From Roseococcus thiosulfatophilus (GTDB lineage: Bacteria > Pseudomonadota > Alphaproteobacteria > Acetobacterales > Acetobacteraceae), in NCBI RefSeq assembly GCF_017311575.1, contig NZ_JAFFQY010000012.1, positions 1-40,098 on the forward strand: a stretch of DNA of 40,098 bases, read 5' to 3'. Shown one piece after another: positions 24,856 to 33,676 of this stretch. The position numbers and the translations under genes were made by a program. Positions within the stretch are counted from its first letter, which is position 1, and the number at the start of each line of letters is the position of its first letter. The notes below the pieces were generated by a model. That model ran no database searches, was not told the DNA's origin, and was given only the letters and a program-made list of their open reading frames with translations.

Positions 24856-25518
24856 ATGAGCATCGCAGAGAGCCTCGCCCAGGTCAGGGCCCGAATCGCC
24901 GAAGCCAGCATCGCCGCGGGGCGTGGCCCCGATGCGGTGTCGCTGGTGGCCGTCTCCAAGACCCACCCGGCCGAGGCGGTGATGGAGGCGCTGGCGGCGG
25001 GCCAGCTTATTTTCGGAGAGAATCGGGTGCAGGAGGCGGCGGAAAAGTTCCCCGCCCTGCGCGCCGCGCATCCCGGGCTGCGCCTGCACATCATCGGCGC
25101 GCTGCAGACCAACAAGGCGCGGGACGCGGTGCGGATCGCCGACGTGATCGAGAGCCTGGACCGCCCGAAGCTGGCCGTGGCGCTCCGCGACGCGATGGCG
25201 AAGGAAGGCCGCCGCCCCGACCTGCTGGTCCAGGTGAATGTGGGCGAGGAGGCGCAGAAGGCCGGCATCCCCCGCGCCGAGGCGCATGACTTCCTGCGCG
25301 CCTGCCGCGAGGAATGGGACCTGCCCGTGCGCGGCCTGATGTGCATCCCGCCCGCCGAGGGCGACCCGCGCCCGCATTTCGCCTGGCTGGCCGGCCTGGC
25401 CGCGCGGGAGGGCCTGCCCATCCTCTCCATGGGCATGAGCGGGGATTTCGAGGCGGCCATCGCCGAGGGCGCCACCCATGTCCGCGTGGGCAGCGCGATC
25501 TTCGGGGCGCGGGGCTGA
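24856..25518 (+). CDS. yggS: PLP homeostasis protein YggS/PLPBP family
   Basis: YggS is a small cytosolic pyridoxal-phosphate carrier or homeostasis protein with an alanine-racemase-like barrel and no known enzymatic activity. The PLP lysine is Lys35 in VAVSKTHP, GENRVQEA follows, HIIGALQTNKARDAV is the usual central block, and SMGMSGDFEAAI forms the phosphate site. The 220 residues are a normal length. AAAGG upstream acts as ribosome-binding site, and TATAAA at 24841-24846 may be its -10 box, giving a very short leader. The gene is divergent from the ThiE-like gene with start codons three bases apart. A T7 tract and a dispersed repeat follow the stop. Confidence 0.95.
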   Translation: MSIAESLAQVRARIAEASIAAGRGPDAVSLVAVSKTHPAEAVMEALAAGQLIFGENRVQEAAEKFPALRAAHPGLRLHIIGALQTNKARDAVRIADVIESLDRPKLAVALRDAMAKEGRRPDLLVQVNVGEEAQKAGIPRAEAHDFLRACREEWDLPVRGLMCIPPAEGDPRPHFAWLAGLAAREGLPILSMGMSGDFEAAIAEGATHVRVGSAIFGARG

Positions 25519-25536
25519 CTGGGTTTTTTTGAGCGG

Positions 25537-25578
25537 CTGATTCACCGCTCCGGCATCCGCCTCCGCGGATCAGGCGCT
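25537..25578 (+). repeat. Dispersed intergenic repeat, copy A
   Basis: The 42-base element begins CTGATTCACCGCTCCGGC, includes a TCCGC-CTCC-GCGGA hairpin and ends CAGGCGCT. Copy B at 29362-29405 matches it with one 2-base gap and three substitutions. The copy starts 18 bases after the yggS stop, follows a T7 tract (25524-25530), and its last two bases overlap the stop codon of the next minus-strand gene. Confidence 0.75.
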
Positions 25579-26296
25579 AGCCGGCCTCCCCGAACCGGGC
25601 ATAGGCCGCGGCGGCGCGGGCGGCGGCCGAGCCGGGCGCGGGCATGTGCGGGTCCGGCCGCCCCGCCCATGTGGCGCTGAGCCGCTCCATGGGACGGGTG
25701 GCGTCGAAGGCCGCGCCCACCGCCGCCGTGATCATGCCGATGGGCCCGAAGGCCGCGCCGCCCAGCACGCGCATGACGGGATGGATCTCCGCCCCCGTCA
25801 CCGCCCGGTAGATCGTGCCCACCCCCGGCAGATGGTGCAGCGGGTTCAGCCCCTGGAGGAATTGCCGGAAGGTCATCTCGCCGGGGATGGGCGCGTATTC
25901 CTCGGGGCCCAGCGGCGGGCCGCCATCGGCGGGGGCGGCGGAGGCCGGCGCGGCGGCGGGGGCTTCGGCGGGCCGGGTGGCCGCCGGCGGCGTGGCGGCG
26001 GCCGGGGCCGAGGGCGTTGGCGCGGCGGCCGGCGCCACAGCCGGCGCGGCCGGTGCCGGCGGGGAAGCGGCCGGCGTCGTGACTTGTGGCGCAGGGGTTT
26101 GCGGCGCCGCCGGTGGCGGGACGGGCGGCCGTGCCGGTGGGGTCCAGGACGGGGTGGTGCGAAGGATCTGCACCGGGGTGTTGCGGAAGATCTGCGGCTC
26201 CAGCCGGGCGCGGAACATCCCCCCCGGCTCGGCGGGGCGCAGGATCTGCGCGCCATGGCTGCTCATGGGGGCGCGCGCGGGGATGGGCTGCGTCAT
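25577..26296 (-). CDS. Hypothetical protein with Pro/Ala linker
   Basis: I do not assign a function. From the ATG at 26296 the 239-residue protein has a short N-terminal part (residues 1-55, including PAEPGGMFRARLEPQIF), a long Pro/Ala-rich linker (about residues 58-125) of low complexity, and a compact C-terminal domain. That domain opens with MTFRQFLQGLNPLHHLPGVG, then IYRAVTGAEIHPVMRVLGGA and a glycine-rich hydrophobic helix (FGPIGMITAAVGAAF). The C-terminal pattern recurs in uncharacterised alphaproteobacterial proteins, as far as I recall. The hydrophobic segment could insert in the membrane. The gene is convergent to yggS, and a repeat element overlaps its stop codon. Confidence 0.65.
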   Translation of the reverse strand: MTQPIPARAPMSSHGAQILRPAEPGGMFRARLEPQIFRNTPVQILRTTPSWTPPARPPVPPPAAPQTPAPQVTTPAASPPAPAAPAVAPAAAPTPSAPAAATPPAATRPAEAPAAAPASAAPADGGPPLGPEEYAPIPGEMTFRQFLQGLNPLHHLPGVGTIYRAVTGAEIHPVMRVLGGAAFGPIGMITAAVGAAFDATRPMERLSATWAGRPDPHMPAPGSAAARAAAAYARFGEAG

Positions 26297-26492
26297 GCGG
26301 GGGCCTTTCGGTCTGCCGCGCCCCGCCACGCAACCGGCGTGCCAGCCCGCCCCGCGCCGGGGGCGGCCATTCCCGCCGGGCATGCAGGGAGTGCTTGCAT
26401 CCGCGCGCAAACAGGACAACATCCGTCCGGAAAGCAGCGCGCCGGCCGCCAGGCCCATGCCGTGCCATCAGAAAGAGAGCGCCAGGGACATC

Positions 26493-27053
26493 ATGTTCAT
26501 CGAGACCGAAAGCACCCCCAACCCCGCCACGCTGAAGTTCCTGCCCGGCCGCGACGTCATGGGCAGCGCCGGCACGGCCGATTTCGTGGCGGGCGAGGAT
26601 GCCTCGCGCTCCCCCCTCGCCGCGCGCCTCTTCGCGCTGGACGGCGTGGCCCGCGTGTTCTTGGGGGCGGACTTCATCACCATCACCAAGACCGACGCGA
26701 CGGAATGGCAGGCGCTGCGCCCGCAGATCCTGGGCGCCGTCATGGAGCACATGCTGGCCGGCCTGCCCGTGCTGGAAGGCCTGGGCGAGGACGCGGACGA
26801 GGATTTCGACCCGGCCGATTCCGAGGCCGTGGCGCAGATCAAGGAATTGCTGGACCAGCGCGTGCGCCCCGCCGTGGCCGGCGATGGCGGCGACATCGTC
26901 TTCCGTGGCTTCCGCGACGGGGTGGTGAAGTTGAAGATGCAGGGCGCGTGCTCGGGCTGCCCCTCCTCGCGCGCCACGCTCAAGCACGGCGTGGAGAACA
27001 TGCTGCGACACTACATCCCCGAGGTGCTGGCCGTGGAACAGGTCGAGGCCTGA
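26493..27053 (+). CDS. NifU family Fe-S cluster carrier (Nfu type)
   Basis: This is an iron-sulfur scaffold or carrier of the Nfu type. Residues 1-88 form the Nfu N-terminal domain (MFIETESTPNPATLKFLPGR and FALDGVARVFLGADFITITK) and residues 112-180 the NifU C-terminal domain with Cys153 and Cys156 in the CSGCPSS cluster-binding motif. Two proteins meeting at these cysteines would hold a [4Fe-4S] cluster and deliver it to client enzymes. The 186 residues are the normal size in alphaproteobacteria. It is followed one base later by a TerB-like gene and then an acyl-CoA dehydrogenase homologue, suggesting one transcript. Confidence 0.94.
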   Translation: MFIETESTPNPATLKFLPGRDVMGSAGTADFVAGEDASRSPLAARLFALDGVARVFLGADFITITKTDATEWQALRPQILGAVMEHMLAGLPVLEGLGEDADEDFDPADSEAVAQIKELLDQRVRPAVAGDGGDIVFRGFRDGVVKLKMQGACSGCPSSRATLKHGVENMLRHYIPEVLAVEQVEA

Positions 27054-27054
27054 G

Positions 27055-27741
27055 ATGAATTTCGGCCGCGTGCTGCAGGCGCTGTTGCGGGGTGCCGCCC
27101 CGCCGCGCCGCCGTGCCGCGCGCCCCGGCCCCTTCGGACTGAACCAGACCCAGACGCGGCAGATCGGCCGCGCGCTGGGCACGCTGGCCGCCGCGGCGGC
27201 CGCCGCCATGGCGGGCAAGGGCGGTGCGGCCCCTGCCCCATCGCCTGCCCCCGCGCCGCGCACCCCGGCCAAGGGCACGGCCAAGACCCGCGCCCCGGCC
27301 GGCGAGGCCCCCCGCCCCGCCGCCCCTGCCCGCCGCCTGCCCCAGACCGCCCCCGCCAGCGCGCCGGAACCCCTGGACGAGCCGCGCGTCGAGAACGCCG
27401 AGGCCAGGCTGATGCTCCGCGCCATGATCGCCGCCGCCAAGGCCGATGGCGTGGTGGACCGCGACGAGCGCGCGGCCATCCTGGAACAGCTCAATGCCGG
27501 CGGCTTCACCGACCAGGAGCGCGACGCGCTGCTGGCGGATTTCGACCGGCCCGCCACCCCGCAGGAACTGGGCCGCGCCGTGCGCGACCCCATGCTGGCC
27601 GCCCAGGTCTATGCCGCCGCGGTCTTCGCGGCCGCCGACATGACGGAACCGGAGCGCGCCTGGCTTGACCAGTTGGGCACGGCCCTCAAACTGGACGCGA
27701 CGGCCCGCCAGGCGATCGAGGCGCGGCTGCGCAGCATGTGA
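27055..27741 (+). CDS. TerB/DUF533-like protein
   Basis: The 228-residue protein starts one base after the NifU gene. Residues 1-115 are basic and Ala/Pro-rich with an alanine block (GRALGTLAAAAAAAM) that could be a membrane-facing helix, as in YebE/DUF533 proteins. Residues 115-228 form an all-helical TerB-like domain with LMLRAMIAAAKADGVVDRDE, the acidic metal-binding type of loop seen in TerB, then FTDQERDALLADFDRPATP and ADMTEPERAWLDQLG. The function is not established; relatives are linked to envelope stress or tellurite resistance only by homology. Position between Fe-S carrier and acyl-CoA dehydrogenase may be incidental. Confidence 0.8.
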   Translation: MNFGRVLQALLRGAAPPRRRAARPGPFGLNQTQTRQIGRALGTLAAAAAAAMAGKGGAAPAPSPAPAPRTPAKGTAKTRAPAGEAPRPAAPARRLPQTAPASAPEPLDEPRVENAEARLMLRAMIAAAKADGVVDRDERAAILEQLNAGGFTDQERDALLADFDRPATPQELGRAVRDPMLAAQVYAAAVFAAADMTEPERAWLDQLGTALKLDATARQAIEARLRSM

Positions 27742-27773
27742 CGCCGCCCGCGCGCGGCGCGGGAGAAACTGCC

Positions 27774-29000
27774 ATGTTCAGCCTGAACGCCGACCAGGAA
27801 AAGCTGCGCGCCACGGCGCGCGAGATGGCGCAGGAAGCCACCGCCCAGGCGGCCGAGACCGACCGCAGCACCCACTACCCCTGGCCCATGGTCCGCCGCA
27901 TGACCGAGGGCGGCTTCATGGGCCTGACCATCCCGCGCGAATGGGGCGGGCGTGGCGGTTCCTACCTCGATGCCGTCCTGGTGGTGGAGGAATTCGCCAA
28001 GGCCTGCGCCGTCTGCGGGCGCATCGCGGTCGAGGCGAATATGGGCGCGATCGGCGCCATCATGGCCTATGGCACCGTGGCGCAGAAGAAGATCGCGGCC
28101 GAACTGGTCCTGGCCGGGGACAAGCCCGCCATCTGCATCACCGAGCCCGAGGCCGGGTCCGCCGCCTCGGAGATGACCACCACGGCGGTGAAGCGCGGCG
28201 ACCGCTGGGTCATCAACGGGGTGAAGCACTGGATCACGGGCGGGGGCGTGTCGAAGCTGCATTTGATCTTCGCGCGCGCCATCGAGGATGGCGTGGAGCA
28301 GGGGATCGGCGGCTTCCTCGTGGTCCGCAACGGGGAGAACGACCCAGCCAATCTGGTGGTCGCGCGGCGCATCCCCTCCATGGGCCTCTGCGGGATGCCG
28401 GAGGCAGAGCTGCATTTCCGCGACCTCGAAGTGCCCGAGTCCATGGTGCTGCGCGCGCCGGGTGGCTTCAAGCGCGGCTTCGGCAAGCTGATGGACGCCT
28501 ATAACGGCCAGCGCGTGGGGGCGGCCACAGCCGCACTCGGCATCGCGGCCGGCGCCTATGACCATGCGCTGGCCTTCGCGCAGCGGCGCCAGCAATTCGG
28601 CCGGCCCATCGCGGAATTCCAGGGCCTGGGCTGGATGCTGGCCGACATGTCCATCAAGCTGGAAGCCAGCCGTGCCCTGATCTGGCAGGCGGCGGCGAGC
28701 GCCGGCCCCAATGGCTTCCCCGACCGGCTGATGGCGGCGCGCGCCAAGGTGCTGGCCGCGGACAGCGCGGTGGAGGTCACGAACATGGCGCTCCAGGTCT
28801 GGGGCGCGGCCGGCTATTCCCGCGACAACCCGATGGAACGCGCGGTGCGCGATGCGCGGATGTTCCCCATCGCCGGCGGCACGGCGCAGATCCTGCGGAA
28901 CCAGGTGGCCGAGCAGATCCTGGGCCGCAAGCTGCCGCAGACGCGGGACGGGATGCTGAAGCTGGCCATGGCCGAGGGGGCGAAGCTGGCGGCCGAATGA
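27774..29000 (+). CDS. Acyl-CoA dehydrogenase-fold flavoprotein lacking the catalytic Glu (possible desulfinase)
   Basis: The fold is that of an acyl-CoA dehydrogenase: an N-terminal helical domain, CITEPEAGSA at residues 121-130 and WVINGVKHWITGG in the middle domain, RRQQFGRPIAEFQ and QVWGAAGYSRDNPMERAVRD in the C-terminal helical domain. The two positions that supply the catalytic base in known dehydrogenases are both changed. Gln246 (NGQRVG) replaces the glutamate of isovaleryl-CoA dehydrogenase-type enzymes, and Gly368 (IAGGT) replaces the glutamate of the usual EGT motif. Arg83 lies in VCGRIAVEA. From memory, 3-sulfinopropionyl-CoA desulfinases of this superfamily carry an Arg near 84 and Gln246 instead of the base. 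The ATG at 27774 has GGAGAAA upstream. It probably binds FAD and a CoA thioester; simple dehydrogenation is doubtful. Confidence 0.82.
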   Translation: MFSLNADQEKLRATAREMAQEATAQAAETDRSTHYPWPMVRRMTEGGFMGLTIPREWGGRGGSYLDAVLVVEEFAKACAVCGRIAVEANMGAIGAIMAYGTVAQKKIAAELVLAGDKPAICITEPEAGSAASEMTTTAVKRGDRWVINGVKHWITGGGVSKLHLIFARAIEDGVEQGIGGFLVVRNGENDPANLVVARRIPSMGLCGMPEAELHFRDLEVPESMVLRAPGGFKRGFGKLMDAYNGQRVGAATAALGIAAGAYDHALAFAQRRQQFGRPIAEFQGLGWMLADMSIKLEASRALIWQAAASAGPNGFPDRLMAARAKVLAADSAVEVTNMALQVWGAAGYSRDNPMERAVRDARMFPIAGGTAQILRNQVAEQILGRKLPQTRDGMLKLAMAEGAKLAAE

Positions 29001-29006
29001 GGCCGC

Positions 29007-29038
29007 CGCCTTACCATCTTACGACCTTACCATCTTAC
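29007..29038 (-). repeat. 8-bp tandem repeat array (four units)
   Basis: Read on the minus strand, GTAAGATG GTAAGGTC GTAAGATG GTAAGGCG gives four units that keep GTAAG; units 1 and 3 are identical, so on the plus strand the block appears as a 14-bp direct repeat at 29009-29022 and 29025-29038. It is much more AT-rich than its surroundings and lies between the convergent acyl-CoA dehydrogenase and usg genes. Confidence 0.75.
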
Positions 29039-29061
29039 TGGCGCCGGTATCTCGCCGCGCG

Positions 29062-29334
29062 TCAGTGGATGGTGAAGACGCCGTTGCTGTAGCGCAGCTG
29101 CGCGGGCTCGATCAAGGCGGCACTTGCCACGCGCACGGAATGCAGCGGCCCCTCGATCTCGCGCCGCCAGAAGTCGAGGAAGCGTGTCAGCTCCGGGAAT
29201 TCCGGCGCGCGGTCGGTCTTCTGCCAGATGAAGGTCTGGAGCACATGCGGGTGGTCGGGCATGTGGTAGAGGATCTCGGCGGTGGTGACCCGCCAATCCG
29301 GGATCTTCACCATGGGAACCAACGCGTCGAGCAT
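29062..29334 (-). CDS. usg: Usg family protein
   Basis: This short protein matches the Usg family of alphaproteobacteria, named from a gene beside the trp genes of Caulobacter. Diagnostic residues are TTAEILYHMPDHPHVLQTFI, the DRAPEFPELTRFLDFW block and GPLHSVRVA. Its molecular function is unknown. I chose the ATG at 29334 (90 residues), because GGAGG lies seven bases upstream and this is the usual family length; the frame is open to an ATG at 29370 that lies inside a repeat element. The gene converges on the acyl-CoA dehydrogenase homologue, with the 8-bp tandem array between them. Confidence 0.88.
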   Translation of the reverse strand: MLDALVPMVKIPDWRVTTAEILYHMPDHPHVLQTFIWQKTDRAPEFPELTRFLDFWRREIEGPLHSVRVASAALIEPAQLRYSNGVFTIH

Positions 29335-29361
29335 GCACAGGCCTCCATCGAGGATGGGCGA

Positions 29362-29405
29362 CTGATTCACCGCTCCGGCGATTCCGCCTTCGCGGACCAG
29401 GCGCT
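29362..29405 (+). repeat. Dispersed intergenic repeat, copy B
   Basis: The 44-base element matches copy A at 25537-25578 and contains the same TCCGC-loop-GCGGA hairpin with CTTC instead of CTCC as loop. It lies upstream of usg in the gap that leads to groESL. The following GGTTCGAAC resembles a tRNA T-loop but the rest of a tRNA is missing. Confidence 0.75.
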
Positions 29406-29532
29406 GGGTTCGAACGGACCCGCGAGGCCGGCGCTTTCACTCCCGGCCGACCCTCTGCTTGGGGCCGTCCATGACCGGAGCGTGACATGGCGCGCGCGGC
29501 GATTTCCAGAAAAATCTCGCGCACACAAGGCA

Positions 29533-29559
29533 TTAGCACTATCACACCGAGAGTGCTGC
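29533..29559 (+). promoter_or_regulatory. CIRCE operator 1 (HrcA site) upstream of groES
   Basis: TTAGCACTA-N9-GAGTGCTGC differs from the CIRCE consensus TTAGCACTC-N9-GAGTGCTAA at three of eighteen arm positions. It ends 9 bases before the -35 box of the groESL promoter. HrcA repressor binds such sites. The 333-base gap 29371-29703 holds this site, the promoter, a second CIRCE and most of repeat copy B; nothing else is evident in it. Confidence 0.85.
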
Positions 29560-29567
29560 CATCTCCC

Positions 29568-29596
29568 TTGACGCGGGCCACGGGGCCTTCTAGATC
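29568..29596 (+). promoter_or_regulatory. groESL promoter
   Basis: TTGACG at 29568-29573 and TAGATC at 29591-29596 are 17 bases apart. The -35 region reads CCCTTGAC, which also fits the alphaproteobacterial sigma-32 consensus CTTGAC, so heat-shock and housekeeping sigma factors may both use it. Transcription should start near 29603, inside the second CIRCE. Confidence 0.6.
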
Positions 29597-29597
29597 G

Positions 29598-29624
29598 TTG
29601 GCACTCCTCGCCGGAGACTGCTAA
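29598..29624 (+). promoter_or_regulatory. CIRCE operator 2 (HrcA site) overlapping the groESL start site
   Basis: TTGGCACTC-N9-GACTGCTAA matches the CIRCE consensus at sixteen of eighteen arm positions. It begins one base after the -10 box and would cover the transcription start. With CIRCE 1 it brackets the promoter. Confidence 0.85.
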
Positions 29625-29703
29625 CGCTGGGCCACGGTCCCGGATGCAGGCTCCGAAGTGAGGAGGTTCCACATGCCTGAGACCATCAGGAGAGAGAACC
29701 GCC

Positions 29704-30018
29704 ATGAAGTTCCGCCCCTTGCACGACCGCGTCCTCGTCCGCCGCATCACGGCCCAGGAGAAGACCGCCGGTGGCATCATCATCCCCGACACCGCCCAGG
29801 AGAAGCCGCAGGAAGGCGAAGTCCTGGCCGTGGGCGCCGGCACCATCAACGAGAAGGGCGAGGTCCGTCCGCTCGACGTGAAGGCCGGTGACCGCATCCT
29901 GTTCGGCAAGTGGTCGGGCACCGAGGTCAAGATCGACGGCGAAGAGCTGCTGATCATGAAGGAATCCGACGTGATGGGCATCGTCGAGGGCTCTGCGCCC
30001 GCGGCGAAGGCGGCCTGA
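29704..30018 (+). CDS. groES: Co-chaperonin GroES
   Basis: GroES is the heptameric lid of the GroEL folding chamber. The 104-residue sequence starts [15 protein letters not shown], contains the mobile loop [20 protein letters not shown] that docks on GroEL, and [16 protein letters not shown] near the end. Family length is about 95-105. The ribosome-binding region is AGGAGAGAG, rather far (about 11 bases) from the ATG, while a stronger GGAGG serves an out-of-frame ATG at 29673. groEL follows 39 bases later. Regulation is by HrcA at two CIRCE sites and probably sigma-32. Confidence 0.98.
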   Translation: MKFRPLHDRVLVRRITAQEKTAGGIIIPDTAQEKPQEGEVLAVGAGTINEKGEVRPLDVKAGDRILFGKWSGTEVKIDGEELLIMKESDVMGIVEGSAPAAKAA

Positions 30019-30048
30019 CGCCACTTCCCATCCAATCCGAGAACATGA

Positions 30049-31695
<1,647 letters not shown>

Positions 31696-31710
31696 GGTCC
31701 AGGATCGGGC

Positions 31711-31767
31711 GGGGGCTTCGGCCCCCCTCGGCAAGAGGGGCGGTCCCGCAGGGGGCCGCCCTTTTTT
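31711..31767 (+). terminator. groESL terminator with three overlapping hairpins
   Basis: The last hairpin has a 10-bp stem at 31738-31747 and 31752-31761 with one G-T wobble and loop GCAG, followed by T6, a classic terminator. Ahead of it are GGGGGC-TTCG-GCCCCC (31711-31726) and CCCCTC-GGCAA-GAGGGG (31724-31740), which share bases, so they are mutually exclusive alternatives. Confidence 0.85.
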
Positions 31768-31897
31768 CGTTCCGGAGGTGTCGGATTTTTAAGGCCGTCC
31801 CACCCGCTATATGCGGCCATGTGCAAGGAAGATTTCACGATCCGGCGGTTAGCTGGCGGCGCGCGGAATGACCGCGTGGGCTGAAGGATCCGCTGTG

Positions 31898-33577
31898 ATG
31901 CTGACTAACCTCTCCGTCGCCAACAAGCTGCGCCTGGGCATTGGCGGTCTCTTGGCGCTGCTGCTGCTGCTGGCCGCCGGCGCGATGCTGGCCATCAACC
32001 GCATGGACGCGGCCTCCCGCCAGGTGACCACGGTCTGGCTGCCATCCTTGGATGTGGCCGGCGAGTTGAACGACCTGGCCCTGACCCTGCGCCGACGGGA
32101 ATTGACCCTGGGCGTCGTGACGGAACCGGCGCGCGTCGCGGTGGTCCTGGAATCCATGCGGACCCTGCCCGAACGGCTGAACGCCGCGCTCGACCGGTAC
32201 CGGCCACTCATCGTCCTCCCCGAGGAGCGTCGCATCATCCGGGAGCTGGAGGTCGCACTGCGCGCCCATCTCGCGCTGAACCAGCGCCTGATGCAGGCGC
32301 ACGCGGCGGGCAACATCGAGCAGGTGCGGGCCCTGGCGGGCGAAGGCGGACCGGGCATCAACACCATCACTTCCCTCCTGGACGAACTGCGAAGCCTGAA
32401 CTCGAGCGAGGCACGGCGGGCCGGGGCCGAGGTCGAGGCGGTTGGCCGGTTCGGCGACACCCTCATCATCGTGTTGGGCCTGATCGCGCTGCTGGTCGGC
32501 ATCGCCATCGCGGTCATGCTCACCCGCAGCATCACCGGCCGCCTCGTGAACCTGTCCGGCGCGATGGATAAGCTCGCCAAGCGCGACTACGCCTTCACCC
32601 TGAAGGAGACCGCCGACAAGGATGAGCTGGGCGCCATGGCGCGCGCCGTGGACACCTGCCGCGCCGGCTTGCAGGAGGCCGACCGCCTGGCCGCCGAGCA
32701 GGCCGCGGCCGCCGAGCGCCGCGCCGCCCGCGCCGCCCGCGTGGACGCGCTGGTGAAGGAGTTCGAGGCCGAGGCCGCCGATGTGCTCCGCGCCGTCAGC
32801 AGCGCCGCCACCGAACTTTCGGCCACCGCGAACGGCATGACCGCCACGGCCGAGGAAGGCAGCCGCCAGGCCACCACCGTGGCCAGCGCCTCGCAGCAGA
32901 CCAGCGGCAATGTGCAGACCGTCGCGGCCTCGACCGAGGAACTGTCCAGCTCCATCGCCGAGGTGGCGCGCCAGGTGCGGGAGACCGCCTCCATCACCAC
33001 CCGCGCGGCCGAGACGGCGCGGCAGACCGATGGCACCGTCCGCAGCCTGGCGGATGCGGCGAACCGCATCGGCGATGTGGTGCGCCTGATCAGCGACATC
33101 GCCGGCCAGACCAACCTTCTCGCGCTGAACGCGACGATCGAGGCCGCCCGCGCGGGCGAGGCCGGCAAGGGCTTCGCCGTGGTGGCGAGCGAGGTGAAGA
33201 GCCTGGCCGCCCAGACCGCCAAGGCGACCGAGGAGATCGCGGCGCAGATCACCGCCATGCAGACCGAGACGCAGCGCTCGGTGGAGGCCATCGCCGCCAT
33301 CGGCAAGACGGTGGAGGAGCTGAACGCCACCACCGCCCAGGTCGCCGCGGCGTCGGAAGAGCAGGCGGCCGCCACGCGCGAGATCGGCCGGGCCGTGGCC
33401 GAGGCGGCGCAGGGTGCGGAGGAAACCTCGCGCAGCGCCGCCAATGTGAAGGAGGGCGCGGAGCGCACCGGCGAGGCGGCGAAGGACCTGAAGGGCGCCT
33501 CGTCCGAACTCGCCCAGCAATCCGAGCGGATGCGCGGCCAGGTGGACCGCTTCCTGGCGGATATCCGCGCGGCCTGA
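31898..33577 (+). CDS. Methyl-accepting chemotaxis protein
   Basis: This is a transmembrane chemoreceptor of 559 residues. The first membrane helix spans about residues 11-33, a periplasmic four-helix-bundle sensor about 34-187, the second helix about 188-208 and a HAMP domain about 209-262. The cytoplasmic signalling domain contains the highly conserved tip that starts [20 protein letters not shown] (residues 398-417) and continues [20 protein letters not shown]. Glutamine/glutamate-rich helices for methylation flank it. The ATG at 31898 is chosen because AAGGA lies nine bases upstream; the frame also opens 10 codons earlier. It has no C-terminal NWETF-type pentapeptide. No other che genes are near, so it is an orphan receptor. 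The ligand is unknown. Confidence 0.95.
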   Translation: MLTNLSVANKLRLGIGGLLALLLLLAAGAMLAINRMDAASRQVTTVWLPSLDVAGELNDLALTLRRRELTLGVVTEPARVAVVLESMRTLPERLNAALDRYRPLIVLPEERRIIRELEVALRAHLALNQRLMQAHAAGNIEQVRALAGEGGPGINTITSLLDELRSLNSSEARRAGAEVEAVGRFGDTLIIVLGLIALLVGIAIAVMLTRSITGRLVNLSGAMDKLAKRDYAFTLKETADKDELGAMARAVDTCRAGLQEADRLAAEQAAAAERRAARAARVDALVKEFEAEAADVLRAVSSAATELSATANGMTATAEEGSRQATTVASASQQTSGNVQTVAASTEELSSSIAEVARQVRETASITTRAAETARQTDGTVRSLADAANRIGDVVRLISDIAGQTNLLALNATIEAARAGEAGKGFAVVASEVKSLAAQTAKATEEIAAQITAMQTETQRSVEAIAAIGKTVEELNATTAQVAAASEEQAAATREIGRAVAEAAQGAEETSRSAANVKEGAERTGEAAKDLKGASSELAQQSERMRGQVDRFLADIRAA

Positions 33578-33611
33578 CCGGCGGGGCCACTTGCCCCCTT
33601 CGATTGCAACA

Positions 33612-33637
33612 CCCCGCCGCGGATCAACGCGGCGGGG
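33612..33637 (+). terminator. Possible terminator hairpin after the chemoreceptor gene
   Basis: A perfect 10-bp stem CCCCGCCGCG/CGCGGCGGGG with loop GATCAA lies 34 bases after the stop codon. It lacks a T-run (CAAGACTT follows), so it may stabilise the mRNA 3' end or require Rho for termination. Confidence 0.45.
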
Positions 33638-33676
33638 CAAGACTTCGGAATTCCGGGCCTTGGGGCCCGGTTTCCT

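Noticed and set aside
26395..26465. Possible 4.5S (SRP) RNA because of TCCGGAAAGCAGC
   Set aside because: The core domain needs the longer pattern GGTCC-GGAA-GGAAGCAG with pairing on the other side. Several conserved bases are missing and no long flanking stem is seen.
29371..29425. tRNA-like stretch with GGTTCGAAC
   Set aside because: A T-loop-like motif is present, but the bases on either side do not form the 5-bp T stem, and no acceptor stem, D-arm or anticodon arm fits. The upstream part is a dispersed repeat.
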